64,000 nucleotides of DNA from Paracentrotus lividus (taxonomy: Eukaryota; Echinodermata; Echinoidea; Camarodonta; Echinidae). Where the stretch lies: positions 25,536,010 through 25,600,009 of the forward strand of contig CALNVZ010003434.1 in NCBI GenBank assembly GCA_940671915.1. The letters run 5' to 3'. Positions 61,301 through 64,000 of the stretch are shown here, in pieces. The translations under genes were made by a program, and so were the position numbers. The notes beneath the pieces were generated by a model that had not been told where the DNA came from, made no database searches, and saw only the letters and a list, made by a program, of their open reading frames with translations. How positions within the stretch are numbered: the first letter of the stretch is position 1; the number at the start of each line of letters is the position of its first letter.

Positions 61301-61601
61301 AGAGGTACATATACCAGTACTTATGGTACCCCTGGAGATCAACTTGGGCACGAATCCAATCATAACCAATAATGGTCAGAAACCCATGTCCAAAAATTTG
61401 TTGTGTCACTCACGCACTGATTTTTAATGGTAAAGTCCTACATTATCCATAATATGATAGTCATGATCCATTCATAACCTCAATGTGTGAAGATGTGAGC
61501 CCTTGTGTCTCTCCAATTGTTGTATCACGCACGTTTGAAAATGACCTTTACAATATCCTTAACCCTAATTGGACTGGGGTATTTTGAAGGCTGGAAAGAC
61601 T

Positions 61602-61637
<36 letters not shown>

Positions 61638-62636
61638 TAAAGGCCCCCCTTCAGATCTCAACCGTTGATCGCGCGATTGGGATGAAAATCCACACACACG
61701 TCACCCATGAAGTAATCTACTGTATCGTATATTTGATTGATACAAAATTATCGAATTTATTTTTAATTAATATATTATGCTAATTTATGCATGAAATCAT
61801 ACTTTTTGCTCTAATTCACTAAATATAGCTCATATAATGCCAATATTTGGTGTGAATGTTCTTTATAGCATTAATATCAATTGTACTTAAAAAAAAATCC
61901 GGTATCCAAATTAATTTCCTGTGTATTTTATTGTTTTTTTAATTTCTTAGGTATTTCTTTGTTTTTTTTACCTATTTATTTTTATTGTTTTTCCGATGGA
62001 AATTGTCGGCGACATTATTTTGGTCATGAATAGCAGCAAGTTAAATGATTGTTATAGATAAAAGTAAAATTAATCACTCATTTATGAATTTTAGCTGAAA
62101 ACACATTTTGCATTGACTTTGTACATGAAATCATGTTTTGGAGCAATTTTTGGTCTGATGTAGGGGTACAAAATTAGGCGTAACTTAGGCTTAGGCACAA
62201 ATTTTGGCTTAAAAGATGCCCGAGACTTCAAAGAGAAAAGTCATAAAAAATCACGCCCACAGCTTCTCGCATTAAAAATTTATCATGAAAACTGTCGAGG
62301 GGGGCCTAAAAGGCCCCCCCAGTCCAATTAGGGTTAAAAATGGGATCTTTCATGTTTAACCTAACGTCTACTGCATATGTCTCTCTTTGAACGTTGACTT
62401 TTACATGTCACTCCAATGTTTCAATGAATTGAATCCTGCAAGTTAGGTGCTTACTTCACCTGGATCTAGAGTAGTAAACTTGGGTTAATGCTGATATTCT
62501 TTGCCCATTGTGCAGAACTAAGCTAGGTTTAGAGTACTAAATGGTAGATAAATGCTGATATTCTGTCTTATTATGCAGGACTTACAAGACCGCTGAACCT
62601 CAATCTTGGTGCTCCATTCCGTACAGTAGCCAAAAA
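52188..62636 (+). CDS. RUSF1: RUSF1 (RUS1/DUF647 family protein), exons 1-11, 3' end beyond the window
   Basis: RUSF1 (human C16orf58) belongs to the RUS1/DUF647 family. Plant members act in root UV-B sensing; the animal biochemical role is unknown and the protein is predicted to be membrane-associated. Eleven exons join in frame for 968 coding bases (322 codons plus two bases): 52188-52322, 53102-53179, 54163-54277, 56150-56195, 56616-56648, 57445-57550, 58295-58396, 59896-59928, 60035-60105, 60726-60916 and 62579-62636. Family hallmarks are FLPQGYPDSVSKDYLEYQ, WDTVQAFSSSITG, RIAFAWYQG, RWRLFADIMNDAA, GGATRAALTMHQARRNNMAD, ETLVNLAALVVG, LHLYANYRAV and METLNQTR. Exon phases agree throughout. 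Introns are repeat-rich and hold partial exon duplicates. The C-terminal part lies off the right edge. Confidence 0.93.
52894..53072. mobile_element. CAGTCAAACCTGTCTATAGT inverted-repeat element (RUSF1 intron 1)
   Basis: Ends CAGTCAAACCTGTCTATAGT and ACTATAGACAGGTTTGACTG are flanked by TA on each side (Tc1/mariner-like target). Internal gacaggtgaccactatagac words are tandem. It ends 29 bp before RUSF1 exon 2. Confidence 0.8.
53102..53179 (+). CDS. RUSF1: RUSF1 exon 2
   Basis: The acceptor is aattcacaatgcag and the donor gtaaat. It has 26 codons: VVFLPQGYPDSVSKDYLEY, then QIWDTVQ. This is the most conserved signature of the family. Its acceptor lies only 29 bp after a TA-flanked inverted-repeat element. 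Confidence 0.93.
54163..54277 (+). CDS. RUSF1: RUSF1 exon 3
   Basis: The acceptor is gattccttcag and the donor gtaagt; 115 nt, ending in phase 1. It encodes AFSSSITGTLSTHAM, LKGVGVGDESAT and ATITWLLR. Partial copies of this exon follow in the intron to about 54570. Confidence 0.93.
54298..54570 (+). repeat. RUSF1: Partial tandem copies of RUSF1 exon 3
   Basis: Segments matching exon 3 and its donor recur: gatgagtctgctaagtactg...gataagtcag, then catgccatgttgaagggtgt...gaggtaagtcag, then catgcaatgttgaagg...gataagtcag. They lack the exon 3 acceptor and carry substitutions; the middle copy keeps an intact gtaagt. Confidence 0.75.
54571..55552. other. RUSF1 intron 3, middle
   Basis: Contains a hairpin at about 54751-54828 (tagatcttgagttaccaaa paired with a mirrored tttggtaaatagctcaagatct), a CG-rich patch at 54600-54680 and AT-rich sequence. 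No exon. Confidence 0.45.
55553..56129. mobile_element. TTAA-flanked inverted-repeat element ending at the exon 4 acceptor
   Basis: TTAA lies on both sides (55549-55552, 56130-56133). The ends are AGGAGAATGAAACCCTAGG and the complement of AGGGGAAGGAAACCCTAGG, and the inverted arms extend for well over 100 bp (ttgtgatcac, cccaagatgtgtgatgtcac). No coding content. TTAA targets are typical of piggyBac and Kolobok superfamilies. Confidence 0.78.
56150..56195 (+). CDS. RUSF1: RUSF1 exon 4
   Basis: The acceptor is tttgttctttgtag and the donor gtgagt; 46 nt, phase 1 to phase 2. It encodes DGTSMTGRIAFAWYQG across the junctions. The upstream polypyrimidine stretch comes partly from a TTAA-flanked element ending at 56129. 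Confidence 0.92.
56616..56648 (+). CDS. RUSF1: RUSF1 exon 5 (33 nt)
   Basis: The acceptor is ttcacttctccag and the donor gtaagc; phase 2 to phase 2. It encodes SSLDSDAKRW, matching the G-x-x-L-D-x-x-A-K-x-W-R segment of the family. Confidence 0.9.
57245..57329. mobile_element. Small TTAA-flanked element (CCTGTTGGAGACGAG)
   Basis: TTAA at 57241-57244 and 57330-57333 brackets an 85-bp segment with weak inverted ends and a central hairpin (agcccgaatatattcgggct). Confidence 0.55.
57445..57550 (+). CDS. RUSF1: RUSF1 exon 6
   Basis: The acceptor is a long T tract ending gttttcag and the donor gtaagt; 106 nt, phase 2 to phase 0. It encodes LFADIMNDAAICIELIS, a hydrophobic FFPQYFVIIACIS and SLFK. 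Confidence 0.92.
58295..58396 (+). CDS. RUSF1: RUSF1 exon 7
   Basis: The acceptor is ttttatttgcag and the donor gtaggc; 34 codons, phase 0. It encodes SMVGVAGGATRAALTMHQ, ARRNNMADVSAK and DGSQ. Four partial copies of its 3' two-thirds follow in the intron. Confidence 0.94.
58451..59640 (+). repeat. RUSF1: Array of partial RUSF1 exon 7 copies
   Basis: Four copies of the exon's 3' two-thirds (gctgctcttaccat...aacatggctgatgtatc...gtcag) start at about 58455, 58625, 59396 and 59566, alternating with intron words (cagggaaattcccg, agggagatcccc). The last keeps aggtaggt as donor. None has the original acceptor or the first eleven codons. The 589-bp element at 58788 interrupts the array. Confidence 0.8.
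58788..59376. mobile_element. 589-bp element with 9-bp target duplication, copy 2 (RUSF1 intron 7)
   Basis: It is flanked by GTAGATCCC (58779-58787 and 59377-59385). The body matches 39761-40339 in the same orientation apart from a few substitutions and a roughly 10-base insertion. It was inserted into a tandem array whose other units show the uninterrupted target (agggagatcccc). Confidence 0.84.
59896..59928 (+). CDS. RUSF1: RUSF1 candidate 33-nt microexon 8
   Basis: The acceptor is ctctacattttag and the donor gtaagc; phase 0 to 0, 11 codons (TKPEAIVAVAN). Human RUSF1 passes directly from the equivalent of exon 7 (...SQ) to exon 9 (ETLVNL), so this is an in-frame insertion or optional cassette. 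It is supported only by splice consensus and open frame. Confidence 0.55.
60035..60105 (+). CDS. RUSF1: RUSF1 exon 9
   Basis: The acceptor is ttctgtcactcag and the donor gtaagt; 71 nt, phase 0 to 2. It encodes ETLVNLAALVVGLIITPIAA and RHL, a likely membrane segment. Confidence 0.92.
60165..60345 (-). mobile_element. Probable tRNA-derived SINE in RUSF1 intron 9
   Basis: On the minus strand ttggctcagtggatagagc (60338-60320) fits a Pol III A box and tgggttcaaacc (about 60295-60284) a B box at tRNA-like spacing. A full cloverleaf is not convincing (weak acceptor and anticodon stems), so this is a tRNA-derived head with an unrelated body (gttgctgctactctgtttag) rather than a tRNA gene. Confidence 0.6.
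60726..60916 (+). CDS. RUSF1: RUSF1 exon 10
   Basis: The acceptor is ccctctttgcag and the donor gtaagt; 191 nt, phase 2 to 1. It encodes a hydrophobic LTWTMFFFCTCLHLYANYRA, then METLNQTRF, PDAVNSKEPVIW. Its 3' half plus donor is repeated 131 bp downstream. Confidence 0.93.
60831..61075 (+). repeat. RUSF1: 131-bp tandem duplication of the RUSF1 exon 10 3' end
   Basis: tatcttagtccaggactacc starts at 60831 and again at 60962. The copies are almost identical through the donor gagtaagtt and into the intron (acccctggg). The second copy has no clear acceptor. Confidence 0.82.
61076..61550 (-). repeat. GTGAGTGACACGAC word element, copy 2 (RUSF1 intron 10)
   Basis: Inverted ends aggtcattttcaaac and gtttgaaaatgacct enclose GTCACTCACG words at about 61215, 61405 and 61525. 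It is the reverse complement of the copy at 38867. Confidence 0.65.
61563..62333. mobile_element. TTAA-flanked CCCTAATTGGACTGGGG element (RUSF1 intron 10)
   Basis: TTAA at 61559-61562 and 62334-62337. Ends are CCCTAATTGGACTGGGG and CCCCAGTCCAATTAGGG, each followed by a ggcctaaaggccccc palindrome. It contains a poly-G run of about 30 (61605-61635). 771 bp with no open frame of note. Confidence 0.8.
62579..62636 (+). CDS. RUSF1: RUSF1 exon 11
   Basis: The acceptor is gtcttattatgcag and the donor gtaagt; 58 nt, phase 1 to 2. It encodes RLTRPLNLNLGAPFRTVAK. The remaining C-terminal exons are outside the window. Confidence 0.9.
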
Positions 62637-63046
62637 GTAAGTTCACTTAGTAACAGATGATAATATGCCAGTGGCACTTGCACCTAGCCTGAAGTAGATT
62701 TGAATGATTTATTATAAATTAAGAGCTCTGTTCTATAAGGTACTACATCCACTTTTTATGAAAATTGATTTATTGATAGCATACCATTATTCAGGTGGGT
62801 ACCTTTCTTTGATTGTAAATGTTCACCTCAATTCTAAAAGCAACCATTAGAAAATGCCATTTATAATATCCCTTTTCCACAGATGCCTGTAGAAAATATT
62901 GAAAACAAATCTGCAATTTTCCTCAGAAGTAACAAAGATGGATGTAATACCTTTTGGAATGGAGTTTGTCAATTGTAATAGCTGATATTTATTCAGTGCC
63001 TAATATGAAACAGGTTCGTCTTTGAGCACTTTACAATTTTATAATA

Positions 63047-64000
63047 GGGCAAGTCCAAGCTATTTTGCACTAGTAACGCGTGGGACATCACAAGTATATT
63101 TAGCCCTATATCTTATATTTATTAATCAAAGTTCATTCATTTCTCGGATATTTCTGGTAGATAGTAGGTATCTTCACACAAAAACAACAAAATAATCAGA
63201 ATTACTCGTTACGTAATTAATTATGCCAATTAATTCGCCACAGTAACGCGTGGGACCACAAAAATCATATTTTTTTTCGTGTTTACTTGTTTCTGAAATA
63301 TTATGAAAATCTTGTAACCTTGGAAATAATTGCAAACACTTGTATAACATCTATTACTGAAGATTAATCAAAGTTTCATAAACATTACTCATTAGTTTTT
63401 TCTCAAGGTCAATTTTAAATATAGGTATAATACTGCGTGGGACAAGTACGCATGGGACACTTTGTCACTATGCATAATAATGTAAATGACACTTTACTTG
63501 AGAAAAGTTGAGTTGGTATTTATTTAAGCAAATAGACAGATACAGATGTTTGACTCCATTTCTGGAGGAAATGTTTATCTATCACTAAAATCATTAATTA
63601 ATTAACTATTATATAAATGTCTTTAGATAATTATTTTTATGAAGTTGATGAAAATTGTCGGAATAAAAATGGATGAAAGTAGGCTCTTCAGATACATTTT
63701 ATTAGTATAGGACAACTATCCGGCAATTACCCCCAGGACAACATACCCGAATAGGGGTGGGTTAGGTGTAGGCTTATCAGGTGTATTTTGAGGGGAGATA
63801 GTTTCTCTCAGGGGTAATTGTCTGGGGTAGTGTGTTCTAGAAACATGCCATCATCATCATCATGCAAAGCTCAAAAGTCGTACCCTGTGCATCTCATAGT
63901 CACATGATAACGTTATAATTCAACAGAAAACCTTGAATTTGGACAATAATCCTGAGTATACGTATGTTTACAACATCAAATAGTATAGTACATTCAATTC
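63047..64000 (+). mobile_element. GGGCAAGTCC element in RUSF1 intron 11, right end not seen
   Basis: It begins GGGCAAGTCCAAGCTATTTT like the element at 12610. GTAACGCGTGGGAC words lie at about 63074, 63242, 63430 and 63449. No matching right end is visible before 64000, so it runs off the window or is truncated; the boundary given is the window edge. The last 300 bases, from about 63700, look unlike the rest and may be a different repeat. Confidence 0.5.

Overview
The window is eukaryotic, AT-rich and densely packed with repeats. Its genes have short exons, GT-AG introns, no ribosome binding sites and no operons. A scavenger-receptor cysteine-rich (SRCR) receptor, a divergent rhodopsin-class GPCR, a CR1-like retrotransposon carrying a 2A motif, and a very high load of short inverted-repeat elements together suggest a marine invertebrate deuterostome, most likely an echinoderm. 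That assignment is inference; a hemichordate or lancelet is not excluded.

Three protein-coding genes can be assembled from splice sites and family resemblance. (1) Minus strand, 15263-19322: a two-exon orphan class A GPCR of 332 residues. (2) Minus strand, 26732-41396: a five-exon, 421-residue single-pass receptor made of a signal peptide, three SRCR domains, one membrane helix and a Ser/Thr-rich tail; every intron is phase 1. A broken second copy of its tail exon lies at 7474-7692, inside an old direct segmental duplication (about 4845-8152 and 23265-27530). (3) Plus strand, from 52188 past the right edge: RUSF1 (RUS1/DUF647 family), with 11 exons found and the 3' end outside the window.

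Layout: 1-4844, a 63-bp minisatellite split by a 3-kb element; 4845-8152, first copy of the duplication; 8153-12161, a pair of 1-kb direct repeats; 12162-14152, a related element with a nested insertion; 15263-19322, the GPCR; 19323-23264, intergenic with a 68-bp minisatellite; 26732-41396, the SRCR gene, whose third intron holds a 4.8-kb inverted copy of the element at 553; 41480-46208, a decayed non-LTR retrotransposon (SGNH esterase-like ORF1, 2A, PHD-like finger, endonuclease, reverse transcriptase) head to head with the SRCR gene; 46210-52187, intergenic repeats including a GCTCGCGCTTCGCG array and long palindromes; 52188-64000, RUSF1.

The genes do not form a pathway. The strongest unusual themes are: several repeat families built from one short word repeated in opposing orientations; element insertions that can be proved inside the window by their empty sites (9-bp and 4-bp target duplications); and tandem arrays of partial exon copies in three introns of RUSF1. 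All coordinates and splice sites were read by eye; no search or alignment was run.
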